NCBI RefSeq assembly: GCF_016862215.1
Contig: NZ_BOMN01000013.1
Coordinates: 62,001 to 126,000, forward strand
DNA from: Winogradskya humida
GTDB lineage: Bacteria > Actinomycetota > Actinomycetes > Mycobacteriales > Micromonosporaceae
Direction of reading: 5' to 3'
Length of the DNA: 64,000 bases
The notes under the pieces are model-generated. The model saw only the letters and a program-made list of their open reading frames with translations. It was not told the DNA's origin and made no database searches. Of this stretch, positions 57,903-64,000 are shown piece after piece. The stretch's first letter is position 1; the number at the start of each line of letters is the position of its first letter. Made by a program: the position numbers and the translations under genes.

Positions 57903-58281
57903 TGAGCGCAGAGCGGACCCGGAAGAGGACAAAAACCCCATCACCTCATGGGTACGGAAACAAAAACGACTCGGAACCCCTGACCCGAATCTCAGGAGAA
58001 TCCGCCCCACAGAACTGCCCAACCTGCGTATCCATCAGTGTCGGCGGCCCGCGCCGGCGAGCACACCGGACGTGACCGCAGGATCGCCGCGACCGCACCG
58101 CTTGGCCGAGGCGGCACCCATCCCGCCTCTCCGCACACGGGCTCGGGCAATCTGGCCAGGCTCCTACCCCGGCGCGAGCAGGGCCTGGCGACACCCGCGC
58201 GGCCAGTGCGCGACGTACTGCGGAGACTGCAAAAACGCCCAGCTGATCAGTATCACCCCAGACCTGTCGATAACCGTCTAA
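57903..58281. other. Gene-free stretch between two Xer-type sites
   Basis: A 379-bp region between the dif-like site and the palindromic site. A frame at 57886-58281 exists but lacks natural protein character; it starts inside the dif-like site. A/T-rich patches (ACAAAAACCCC, GGAAACAAAAACG) give it a lower GC content than its surroundings. Nothing else is recognised. Confidence 0.4.
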
Positions 58282-58309
58282 GTGCTGCATAATATGCCTT
58301 ATGCAGCAC
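58282..58309. other. Perfect palindromic 11-6-11 Xer-type site over recombinase start codon
   Basis: GTGCTGCATAA, spacer TATGCC, TTATGCAGCAC: the arms are perfect inverted repeats of 11 bp, the geometry of Xer sites, with the ATAA/TTAT core. The ATG at 58301 starting the recombinase gene lies in the right arm. It is probably the recombinase's own binding or crossover site, an operator for autoregulation, or both. Confidence 0.7.
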
Positions 58310-59251
58310 AGTGGCGATATCGCGGTGGAGACGCTGGTTGGCGAGTTTCTCGGGGCTCGGGCTGTGCGGAAGCCGTCCGAGCACACGCTGCTCGCGTACC
58401 GGCGGGATCTGACTGCTGTTCTGCGTCTTGTGGGTGAGGATGTCACTCTGGGTGACCTGTCCCCCAAGGCTTTGCGGGCGGCTTTTGCGATCTTCGCCGG
58501 TGGGCGTGCCCCCTCCTCCGTGTCGCGGGCGTGGTCGAGCTGGAATTCGTTCTTCGGGTTCCTGGTGGTCGAGGGTGTGCTCGCGGGGAATCCGATGTCG
58601 GCCGTGGGGAAGCCGCGGTTCATGGCGCCCTCCCCCAAGCCGTTGCGGGGTGAGGACACTCCGGAGCAGTTGCTCGAGGCGGTCAGCCAGGTGGACGAGC
58701 GGCAGCGGGATCCGTGGCCGGAGCGGGACGTGATGGTGCTGGCTCTGGCGTTGTGTGCGGGGCTGCGGCTGTCGGAGTTGCTGTCGTTGCGGGCCGGGTC
58801 GTTCCTGGGGCGCCCGGGTGAGCGCCGGGTGGAGGTTGCCGGTAAGGGTGGGCGGCCGCGCAGTGTGCCGATCGAGCCGGAGCTCGATGGGGTGGTGGAC
58901 CGTTATGTGGAGAGCCGGCGGGTGAGGTTCGGGCGGGTGCGGCCGGATGAGACGTTGCTCGTGGATCGTAAGGGGCTGCCGTTGCGCCGGGGTGGGCTGC
59001 AGTATCTGGTGGAGTCCTGTTTCAAGCGGGCCGGGGTGTCGGACCGGGTGCCGCGGGGTGCGCAGTTGCATGCGTTGCGGCATACGTTCGCGACGCGGCT
59101 GGCGGAGGACGGGGCGAACGCGTCGGAGATCATGCGGTTGCTGGGGCATGCGTCGTTGACGACGTCGCAGGGGTACATCGAGGTGACGGCGGCACAGCAG
59201 CGCGCGGCTGTCCGGGCGAACCGGACGAACCGCGCGCTGGGGAAGCTGTAG
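58301..59251 (+). CDS. Tyrosine recombinase (Xer/phage integrase family)
   Basis: 316 residues, close to XerC/XerD in length. Core-binding domain: ETLVGEFLGARAVRKPSEHTLLAYRRDLTAVLRLVGEDVTLGDL. Catalytic residues: Arg in GLRLSELLSL, Lys in AGKGGRPRSVPI, HALRHTFATRL, GHASLTTSQGYIEVT (His and Tyr nucleophile). All are present. It starts inside a palindromic Xer-geometry site and 0.4 kb from a dif-like site. It differs from the other recombinase in the window in tail and arm domain. Either a third Xer protein or the integrase of a dif-exploiting element. Confidence 0.93.
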   Translation: MQHSGDIAVETLVGEFLGARAVRKPSEHTLLAYRRDLTAVLRLVGEDVTLGDLSPKALRAAFAIFAGGRAPSSVSRAWSSWNSFFGFLVVEGVLAGNPMSAVGKPRFMAPSPKPLRGEDTPEQLLEAVSQVDERQRDPWPERDVMVLALALCAGLRLSELLSLRAGSFLGRPGERRVEVAGKGGRPRSVPIEPELDGVVDRYVESRRVRFGRVRPDETLLVDRKGLPLRRGGLQYLVESCFKRAGVSDRVPRGAQLHALRHTFATRLAEDGANASEIMRLLGHASLTTSQGYIEVTAAQQRAAVRANRTNRALGKL

Positions 59252-59257
59252 TGCGGG

Positions 59258-60079
59258 TCAGCTGTTCAGGAAGCCGATCAGGGCTTCGTTGAATTCGCCG
59301 GGGTGTGAGGCGTTGATGCCGTGCGGGCCGTCCTTGATGACGTGGACCTTCGCCCCGGCGACGATCTCGGCGGTGATTTTGCCGCTGTTCTCGAAGGGGA
59401 CGACGGCGTCGCTGTCGCCGTGGATGACCAGTGTCGGGATGCTGATCTTCTGCAGGTCGCCGCGGAAGTCGGTGGTGCCGAAGGCGGCGACGCAGTCCAG
59501 GGTGCCTTTCGCCGAGGCGACGTGGGCGAGTTCCTGGGCGTAGCGGACCTGGGCGTCGCTGACTTTGAGGGTGCTGCCGGCGGTGAAGAAGTTGGTGGCG
59601 AACCCGTCGACGAACGCGATGCGGTCCTGGTTGATGCCGTCCTGGAAGCCCTTGATGGTGGCGTCGTCGAGGGCGCCGTCCGGGTTTTCGGGGCCTTTGT
59701 GCAGGTAGGGCGGGACGGCGCCGGCGAAGACGGCTTTGGCGATCCGGTCGCTGCCGTAGTTGCCGAGGTAGCGGGCCACCTCTCCCCCGCCCATGGAGAA
59801 GCCGACGAGGGTGACGCCGGTGAGGTCGAGGTGGCGCAGCAGGGCGTCGAGGTCGGCGGCGAAGGTGTCGTAGTCGTAGCCGTCCCAGGGCTGGCTGCTC
59901 TTGCCGAAGCCGCGGCGGTCGTACGTGATGACGCGTTTGCCGGCGGCGATGAGTGCGGGGATCTGGGCTTCCCAGCTGCGTCCGGACAGTGGCCAGCCGT
60001 GGATGAGCACGACGGGGTCGCCGGTGCCGAAGTCCTCGTAGTAGAGCTCGACGCCGTTGTTGACGCTCAGTGTGGGCAT
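59258..60079 (-). CDS. Non-heme chloroperoxidase-type alpha/beta hydrolase
   Basis: 273 residues from ATG 60079. VVLIHGWPLSGRSWEAQIPALIAAGKRVITYDRRGFGKSSQPWDGYDYDTFAADLDALLRHLDL, nucleophile GFSMGGGEVARYL (Ser about 98), acid HGDSDAVVPFENS (Asp about 223) and His in IKDGPHGINASHP. This is the signature of the cofactor-free haloperoxidase/esterase family, which forms peracids from carboxylic acids and peroxide. It lies 14 bp downstream of ohr in the same operon, so it belongs to a peroxide-related module. Confidence 0.93.
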   Translation of the reverse strand: MPTLSVNNGVELYYEDFGTGDPVVLIHGWPLSGRSWEAQIPALIAAGKRVITYDRRGFGKSSQPWDGYDYDTFAADLDALLRHLDLTGVTLVGFSMGGGEVARYLGNYGSDRIAKAVFAGAVPPYLHKGPENPDGALDDATIKGFQDGINQDRIAFVDGFATNFFTAGSTLKVSDAQVRYAQELAHVASAKGTLDCVAAFGTTDFRGDLQKISIPTLVIHGDSDAVVPFENSGKITAEIVAGAKVHVIKDGPHGINASHPGEFNEALIGFLNS

Positions 60080-60093
60080 GGTGCTAGTGCCTT

Positions 60094-60513
60094 TCAGGCG
60101 AGGGCAAGCTTCACGTCGACGTTCCCACGGGTGGCGTTGCTGTAGGGGCAAACCTGGTGAGCTGCCTCGAGCAACTGCTGGGCGGTGGCTTCGTCGACGC
60201 TGGGAAGCTCGGCCTCGATGGTGATGTTCAGGCCGAATCCGCCCTGGCCGTTGGGGCCGATGCCGACGTCGACGGTGATCGCGGTGTCGGTGAGCTGGAT
60301 CTTCTGCTTGCCGGCGACGAGCTTGAGGGCGCTGTGGAAGCAGGCGGCGTAGCCGGCGGCGAACAGCTGCTCGGGGTTGGTGAGGGCGCCGCCGGGGCCG
60401 CCCATCTCCTTCGGCACGGCCAGGTCGAGGTCGAGGACGCCGTCGCTGGAGCGGGTGTGTCCGCCCCGTCCGTCACCGGTGGCGGTCGCGGAGGCGGTGT
60501 AGACAGCGGTCAT
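60094..60513 (-). CDS. ohr: Organic hydroperoxide resistance protein Ohr
   Basis: 139 residues: YTASATATGDGRGGHTRSSDGVLDLDLAVPKEMGGPGGALTNPEQLFAAGYAACFHSAL contains the peroxidatic Cys (YAACF), and HQVCPYSNATRGNVDVKL contains the resolving Cys, with the catalytic Arg and Glu of the Ohr/OsmC fold. It reduces organic hydroperoxides via lipoylated proteins. It lies between ohrR and a chloroperoxidase gene in a three-gene minus-strand operon. Confidence 0.96.
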   Translation of the reverse strand: MTAVYTASATATGDGRGGHTRSSDGVLDLDLAVPKEMGGPGGALTNPEQLFAAGYAACFHSALKLVAGKQKIQLTDTAITVDVGIGPNGQGGFGLNITIEAELPSVDEATAQQLLEAAHQVCPYSNATRGNVDVKLALA

Positions 60514-60525
60514 GGGGGGTGCTCC

Positions 60526-60963
60526 TCAGAGATTGCTGGCGGTTGCTGTGCCGCGGACGCGGCCGAGCAGGTGGTAGAGGGTGGTGAAATCCTCGACGCT
60601 GAGGTCGAGGGCGCAGGCGAGCCGTTCGGGCAGGTCGGCGAGTTGCTGCTCGAGCAGCATTCCCTCGGGGGTGGCCGACACCCAGACGGTGCGTTTGTCG
60701 TCCTCACCGCGGGTGCGATGGACGAGGTTCTGGCCTTCGAGGCGTTTGAGCAGCGGCGACAGGGTGCCGCTGTCGAGGTGCAGGGTCGCGCCGAGGTCGG
60801 TGACCTTGACGCTGCCGCGTTGCCAGATCACGCGCAGGGCGACGTATTGCGGGTAGGTGATGCCTGCCGCGTCGAGGGCCGGCCGGTAGAGGCCCGTCAT
60901 CGCGCGGGAGGCGGTGTAGAGCTCGAAGCAGAGCATCGCTTCTAGTCCGGTGGCCTCGTCCAT
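60526..60963 (-). CDS. ohrR: OhrR-type MarR regulator
   Basis: 145 residues from ATG 60961-60963: AMLCFELYTASRAMTGLYRPALDAAGITYPQYVALRVIW carries the redox-sensing Cys (LCFELY) of OhrR. The winged helix VKVTDLGATLHLDSGTLSPLLKRLEGQNLVHRTRGEDDKRTVWVS is typical. Organic peroxide oxidises the Cys and releases the DNA. It represses its own operon from the palindromes just upstream. Confidence 0.95.
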   Translation of the reverse strand: MDEATGLEAMLCFELYTASRAMTGLYRPALDAAGITYPQYVALRVIWQRGSVKVTDLGATLHLDSGTLSPLLKRLEGQNLVHRTRGEDDKRTVWVSATPEGMLLEQQLADLPERLACALDLSVEDFTTLYHLLGRVRGTATASNL

Positions 60964-60975
60964 GAGGAGAAAGGT

Positions 60976-61014
60976 AGTGCACAACTTAGTTGTGCACAAT
61001 TAAATTGTGCACAA
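60976..61014. promoter_or_regulatory. Three OhrR operator boxes (TTGTGCACAA type)
   Basis: TTGTGCACAA is perfect at 60990-60999 and 61005-61014, and a half-related GTGCACAAC at 60977-60985 pairs with GTTGTGCAC at 60989-60997. Three boxes are spaced at about one and a half helical turns, directly upstream of ohrR. Confidence 0.85.
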
Positions 61015-61521
61015 CCTAACGGTGAGGGTGAACACAAGCTCGGGCGAGCCGCTGAGGGCATCGGGTGGCGCCGGCGGGGCCCGAACGCCAGACGGGGCGG
61101 TTGCTGCGCGGGGCTGGACCTGGCGTGCCGGGGATTCGGCGGGAAGACGCTCGGATCGAGTTCGCGTGGGTGGTGGGCTCTTCAGGGACTGCTGGGCGAG
61201 CGGGCGCGCAGGGATTGCAACTACAGCAGTGCCGAACAGCCGCCGTGATATCAGGCGGGAAGGCGCCCGGGCCGTGCCGGTAGCCTGCGGTTCATTCGCA
61301 GACGACGCTGACCGGGCCGTTGTGGTCCAAAGGGTGGCGGGCGATAACCGAAGGCGCCCTTGGGGGGCCGCAAGGTACGTGCCGGCCACCCGCTCCGCCT
61401 CGGTTGCTGTACCGCCGCCCGTGGACGTGTGCCGGAGCGAGGGTTGTGTGCTCGGCGCCGGAAGGTCAGCTCGACCGGGCGGGTGTCAGCGCCGAGGACG
61501 TCGCAGCCTCGATGGGTTCGG
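61015..61521. other. Intergenic stretch of about 500 bp without a recognised gene
   Basis: It lies between the ohrR promoter and the convergent end of the TetR gene. Several frames are open on both strands but show mixed codon positions and no protein-like features. It may be a decayed gene; none is recognised. Confidence 0.4.
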
Positions 61522-62178
61522 TTACGTCTGTGGGGCGTGGTTGAGGAGGAGTTCGGCGGCGGCTCGGGCGTGGCGGCCGTAGGTGGGGTCGTTGAGGACC
61601 ATGGCTCGGGTGGTGGCGCCGTCGGAGAGGGTGACCAGTTGTTCGGCGAGGGGTTCCGGGTTGGCGATGCCCAGGTCGGTGACGAGGGCGGTGACCAGGG
61701 TGAGCATGAGGCGTTTCTTGTCGCGTGCGAAGGCGTGGACCGGACTGGCCGGGTCGGGGTGTTCGGTGGCGGCTTGCAGGAACGGGCAGCCATGGACGAT
61801 GCCGTCGGGCCATGGCTGGGTCGTGAACATGGCGAGGATGCGGTCGCGGGGTGGGACGTCGGTGCGTTGCAGGGCGTCGAGCATGGTTTGCCCGGTGTTC
61901 AGTAGGTAGTTCAGCTGGGCGAGTACAAGGTCTTCTTTGGCCGGGAAGTGGGCGTAGAGGGTTCGTTTCGAGACCGGGGCGGCGGCGGCGATGTCTTCCA
62001 TCGTGGTTGCGGCGATGCCTCGGGTGGCGAAGAGGCGGACTGCGGCGGTCAGTACGCGTTCCCTGCCACCGCGTCCCGCTCGTCGTCCCGGTTGCTCGCC
62101 CCCAGCGCGAGAGTCCCCAGCGCGAGAGTCCACGGCTGAGGTGTTCGTGGCTCGGGTGTCTCCGCCTGGAGTGTCCAT
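61522..62178 (-). CDS. TetR family regulator with disordered N-terminal extension
   Basis: About 218 residues from ATG 62178. A disordered N-terminal extension of roughly 40 residues carries an in-frame DSRAG repeat. The helix-turn-helix is RERVLTAAVRLFATRGIAATTMEDIAAAAPVSKRTLYAHFPAKEDLVLAQLNYL. The C-terminal domain (HGCPFLQAATEHPDP) has a Cys in the 'GCPFLNAAxE' loop of NemR/QacR-type relatives. It is divergent from a nitroreductase with two matching operator palindromes between them. Confidence 0.9.
   Translation of the reverse strand: MDTPGGDTRATNTSAVDSRAGDSRAGGEQPGRRAGRGGRERVLTAAVRLFATRGIAATTMEDIAAAAPVSKRTLYAHFPAKEDLVLAQLNYLLNTGQTMLDALQRTDVPPRDRILAMFTTQPWPDGIVHGCPFLQAATEHPDPASPVHAFARDKKRLMLTLVTALVTDLGIANPEPLAEQLVTLSDGATTRAMVLNDPTYGRHARAAAELLLNHAPQT
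62100..62129. repeat. 15-bp perfect tandem duplication
   Basis: CCCCAGCGCGAGAGT occurs twice head to tail (62100-62114 and 62115-62129), producing the DSRAG-DSRAG repeat in the TetR N-terminus. Confidence 0.85.
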
Positions 62179-62185
62179 GGGCAAA

Positions 62186-62252
62186 GTATACGACGGCGTT
62201 TACTTGGAGGGCGGCGGCTGTTACGGTCGCCGATGTAAACGTGTCCGTGTAC
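62186..62252. promoter_or_regulatory. Two copies of an 18-bp TetR operator
   Basis: GTATACG-ACGG-CGTTTAC (62186-62203) and GTAAACG-TGTC-CGTGTAC (62235-62252) share the half-site GTAWACG with N4 spacers. They lie between the divergent TetR (start 62178) and nitroreductase (start 62266) genes, one near each start. Confidence 0.8.
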
Positions 62253-62265
62253 TTGAGGAGTGGGT

Positions 62266-62973
62266 ATGGCTTTGAGCGAGGCGGCGGAACGGATCATTCG
62301 GGGGCGGCGGGCGACCCGGGCGTTTCTGGGTGACGCTGTGCCGGAGAAGACGGTGCGGGCCGTTTTTGAGCTGGCCGGCGCAGCGCCGTCGAACTCCAAT
62401 GTGCAGCCGTGGCGGGTCGAGGTGGTCAGCGGGGCGACGAAGGACCGGCTCGCCGACGCGCTGGTCGACGCCGACGGTGAGGGGCGGCGCACTGTCGACT
62501 TCCCCTACAGCGAGGCCATCTACGCGCCGGAGCACAACCAGCGCCGGGCGGCGTTCGGTCAGGCGCTCTACGGTGCCCTCGGCATCAGCCGCGACGCCCG
62601 GCGAACGGGCGACGGGGGCCAGGTGCGGGACGCCCGCGAGATGCTGGCCGCCTACAACACGGCGAGCCTGCGGTTCTACGGGGCGCCGCACGTCGCGTTG
62701 CTGTTCGCCCCGGACTCCGGTGATCCCCGGCTGACTGCCGACGTCGGCATGTACGCGCAGACCCTGTTGCTGGCCATGCGGGCCCACGGTGTGGACAGCT
62801 GCCCCCAGGCGCTGCTGAGCTTCTACGCCGACACGGTCCGCGAGACGCTCGGTGTCTCAGGTGGCAAGTTGCTGCTCGGCGTGGCGTTCGGCTATGCCGA
62901 TCCCGCGGCCAGGGTGAACGCCGTGTCCGTGGGCCGTGAGCCGCTGGAGCAGACGACGCGTTTCCATCATTGA
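62266..62973 (+). CDS. Nitroreductase family FMN oxidoreductase
   Basis: 235 residues from ATG 62266 with GAGGAG upstream. IIRGRRATRAFLGDAVPEKTVRAVFELAGAAPSNSNVQPWRVEVVSG is the FMN-binding start (RRxxRxF, APSxxNxQPW). GMYAQTLLLAMRAHGVDSCPQ and LLLGVAFGYADPAARVN are the later FMN contacts. It reduces nitro groups or quinones with NAD(P)H. It is probably repressed by the divergent TetR. Confidence 0.94.
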   Translation: MALSEAAERIIRGRRATRAFLGDAVPEKTVRAVFELAGAAPSNSNVQPWRVEVVSGATKDRLADALVDADGEGRRTVDFPYSEAIYAPEHNQRRAAFGQALYGALGISRDARRTGDGGQVRDAREMLAAYNTASLRFYGAPHVALLFAPDSGDPRLTADVGMYAQTLLLAMRAHGVDSCPQALLSFYADTVRETLGVSGGKLLLGVAFGYADPAARVNAVSVGREPLEQTTRFHH

Positions 62974-63749
62974 TCGAGGTGGACGACCAGGGGCCGGTGG
63001 TCGGAGACACCCACCGCGGGCGTGCGGACCTGCACGACCCGGCCGAGGGTGCCGGCGCCGCGGGGGTCGGTGAGGATGTGGTCGAGCTGGGCTTTCGGGG
63101 CGGGGCTCGGGTAGGTGGCGTGGCCGCGGGCGAGGCTGCGCCACCCGGTGAACGCCCGCACCGGCCCGGACGGCATGTTGAGATCACCCATCAGGATGCG
63201 CGGTGCCGGCAGCGCGCGCAGGGCCCGCACCGCGTGGCGCAGCTGGCGTACGTTCCATCCGGGTACGAACGACAGGTGCGTATTCGCGACGGTCATCGGC
63301 CCCGTAGGCGTGTCGATGACCGCGGCGATGAGGATGCGGGGTTCGTCCTTGAGCAGCAGCAGGCCGCCGTCGGGGCCGGGGACCCAGACCGGGGAGCGGA
63401 TCGGGGCGGCGGGTAGCTGGGTGATCTGCCAGCGCAGGACGGGCCAGCGGCTGATCAGGGCGATGCCGTAGAGCGGGTGGTCGTTGTCGGCCTCGGATTT
63501 CCAGGGGTGCCAGGTCTCCCCCGGGGTGCCGACGACGGCGGCGGCGAAGCGGTGGGCGGGGGCGCCGAGGGCGTCGGCGGCGATGGCGGTGAGGTCGAGG
63601 TGGCCGCTGCGGGGCTGGGCGCGGTCCACCTCCTGCAGGCCCAGGATGTCGGCGTCGAGGTCGGCGACTGCCGCGGCGACCCGGTCGGCGTGTACGTTTC
63701 CGTCGGACAGGGACCTGCCGTGCAGCAGGTTGAAGGTGGCCAGGCGCAC
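62967..63749 (-). CDS. Endonuclease/exonuclease/phosphatase (EEP) family protein
   Basis: 260 residues: MRLATFNLLHG, ILGLQEVDR (metal Glu), TVANTHLSF, RILMGDLNMP (Asn/Asp pair) and GVSDHRPLVV (catalytic His), the EEP fold in order. Relatives include DNase I-like nucleases, sphingomyelinase-like and inositol-phosphatase-like hydrolases. There is no signal peptide. It overlaps the convergent nitroreductase gene's stop by a few bases. Confidence 0.93.
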   Translation of the reverse strand: MRLATFNLLHGRSLSDGNVHADRVAAAVADLDADILGLQEVDRAQPRSGHLDLTAIAADALGAPAHRFAAAVVGTPGETWHPWKSEADNDHPLYGIALISRWPVLRWQITQLPAAPIRSPVWVPGPDGGLLLLKDEPRILIAAVIDTPTGPMTVANTHLSFVPGWNVRQLRHAVRALRALPAPRILMGDLNMPSGPVRAFTGWRSLARGHATYPSPAPKAQLDHILTDPRGAGTLGRVVQVRTPAVGVSDHRPLVVHLDQ

Positions 63750-63784
63750 GGAAGTGACCTTAGCGCCGGGCGGGAGGGGGTGCT

Positions 63785-63871
63785 GTGTTCAAGGCGGTGT
63801 GCTGCTTGGTCGTGGTGTTTGTCATCCTCGGGTCGGCGGGAATCTGGCTGCGGCGTCGCCGGGGGATGTGA
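63785..63871 (+). CDS. 28-residue single-span membrane peptide
   Basis: A GTG at 63785, preceded by GGGAGGGGG at good distance, opens a 28-codon frame. The peptide has an N-terminal basic residue, one hydrophobic helix (CCLVVVFVILGSAGIWL) and a basic tail RRRRGM, the classic layout of small stress or regulatory membrane proteins. It ends 2 bp before the next gene's ATG. Homology is unknown. Confidence 0.5.
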   Translation: MFKAVCCLVVVFVILGSAGIWLRRRRGM

Positions 63872-63873
63872 TC

Positions 63874-64000
63874 ATGGCCGAGAATGGGCGGATGAGCGAC
63901 GACGATCTGATTACCCGGCTCGAGGAGCAGGAACGCCGGCTGGTGTTCTCCCGGTTCGACCATGCCGACGCGTGGCATCTGGGGAGTCTGCTGGTGGATC
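63874..64000 (+). CDS. UPF0303/GlcG-PduO heme-binding-like protein (3' end outside window)
   Basis: Starts at ATG 63874 (or 63892: MSDDDLITRLEEQERRLV). LITRLEEQERRLVFSRFDHADAWHLGSLLVD matches the N-terminus of UPF0303/DUF336 proteins, implicated in heme or corrinoid binding. The gene runs off the window, so only 42 residues are visible. Confidence 0.7.
   Translation, partial: MAENGRMSDDDLITRLEEQERRLVFSRFDHADAWHLGSLLVD

Noticed and set aside
57886..58281. 131-codon frame between the two Xer-type sites.
   Set aside because: It starts inside the dif-like site, has mixed codon positions and a composition unlike a folded protein.
57875..58309. The two Xer-type sites as a pair that excise the DNA between them.
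   Set aside because: Their 6-bp spacers differ (TTGACA and TATGCC), so direct exchange between them is unlikely.
61007..61582. Plus-strand frame of 191 codons over the gap between ohrR and the TetR gene.
   Set aside because: Weak codon bias, runs antisense into the TetR gene and shows no motifs; I report the stretch as empty.
1..64000. tRNA, rRNA, tmRNA and CRISPR arrays.
   Set aside because: No clover-leaf, ribosomal or regularly spaced repeat sequence was recognised by reading; tmRNA was specifically looked for near smpB. A covariance-model scan would be decisive.

Overview
The window is very GC-rich, gene-dense actinobacterial chromosome. The closest fit is the Micromonosporaceae (Actinoplanes/Micromonospora-like), which is inferred and not proven. 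Supporting signs are the strong G/C third-position bias, many GTG starts, operons chained by ATGA/GTGA overlaps, a DUF5999-type protein, a WhiG/FliA-type sigma factor, a pair of dynamin-like GTPases, and mostly leader-poor promoters. No rRNA, tRNA, CRISPR array or complete prophage was seen.

Layout. 1-6.1 kb: the end of a beta-propeller protein, an enterochelin-esterase-like hydrolase, smpB, an orphan GyrB-like ATPase remnant, a small monooxygenase, and two unknown genes lying tail to tail with an improbable antisense overlap. 6.1-11 kb: a decayed short-chain dehydrogenase whose divergent TetR regulator and operator survive, a large helical-repeat protein, and an ArsR/SRPBCC pair. 11.3-14.4 kb: an unknown protein, then an operon of an aldo/keto reductase and two RlaP-like nucleotidyltransferases. 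14.4-20.8 kb: a glycine riboswitch driving gcvP, a DUF5999 gene, then a coupled pabB - HAD fragment - def - methyltransferase run. 20.8-28.3 kb: an MFS exporter behind a leader-peptide attenuator, a TetR/alcohol dehydrogenase pair, and a three-gene NIS siderophore operon (two IucA/IucC synthetases and a PLP decarboxylase). 28.3-35.6 kb: an epimerase, a fully coupled ABC transporter plus two-component system, a FliA/WhiG-type sigma factor, and a TetR/NmrA pair. 35.5-41.5 kb: cytochrome P450 with its ferredoxin, uppP, a tyrosine recombinase, an ABC-F protein and an acyltransferase. 41.4-50.3 kb: a quinone-reductase-like enzyme, a LuxR/HTH/DinB operon and, divergent from it, two dynamin-like GTPases plus an Asp/His-rich protein. 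50.3-57.8 kb: an Atg22-like MFS, a GntR/SnoaL pair, a gene broken by a 17-bp tandem duplication, a soluble GAF-PAS-GAF histidine kinase, a conserved unknown, AraC, VOC and CoaD-like proteins. 57.9-64 kb: a dif-like XerCD site, a second 11-6-11 palindromic site over the start codon of a tyrosine recombinase, an Ohr/OhrR peroxide module with a chloroperoxidase-type hydrolase, a TetR/nitroreductase pair, an EEP-family phosphatase/nuclease, a tiny membrane protein, and the start of a UPF0303 gene.

The most interesting part is 57.87-59.25 kb. A 28-bp site matches the bacterial dif consensus (the right arm is nearly identical to that of Bacillus subtilis dif). It coincides with a switch in strand composition, with C excess on the given strand to the left and G excess to the right. 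About 400 bp further on, a perfect palindromic Xer-geometry site overlaps the start codon of a recombinase gene. This suggests the chromosome terminus, or an element that exploits Xer recombination. Other notable items are the GyrB-like remnant, the dynamin/Asp-His operon, the attenuator, and five separate short tandem duplications, one of which has inactivated a gene.
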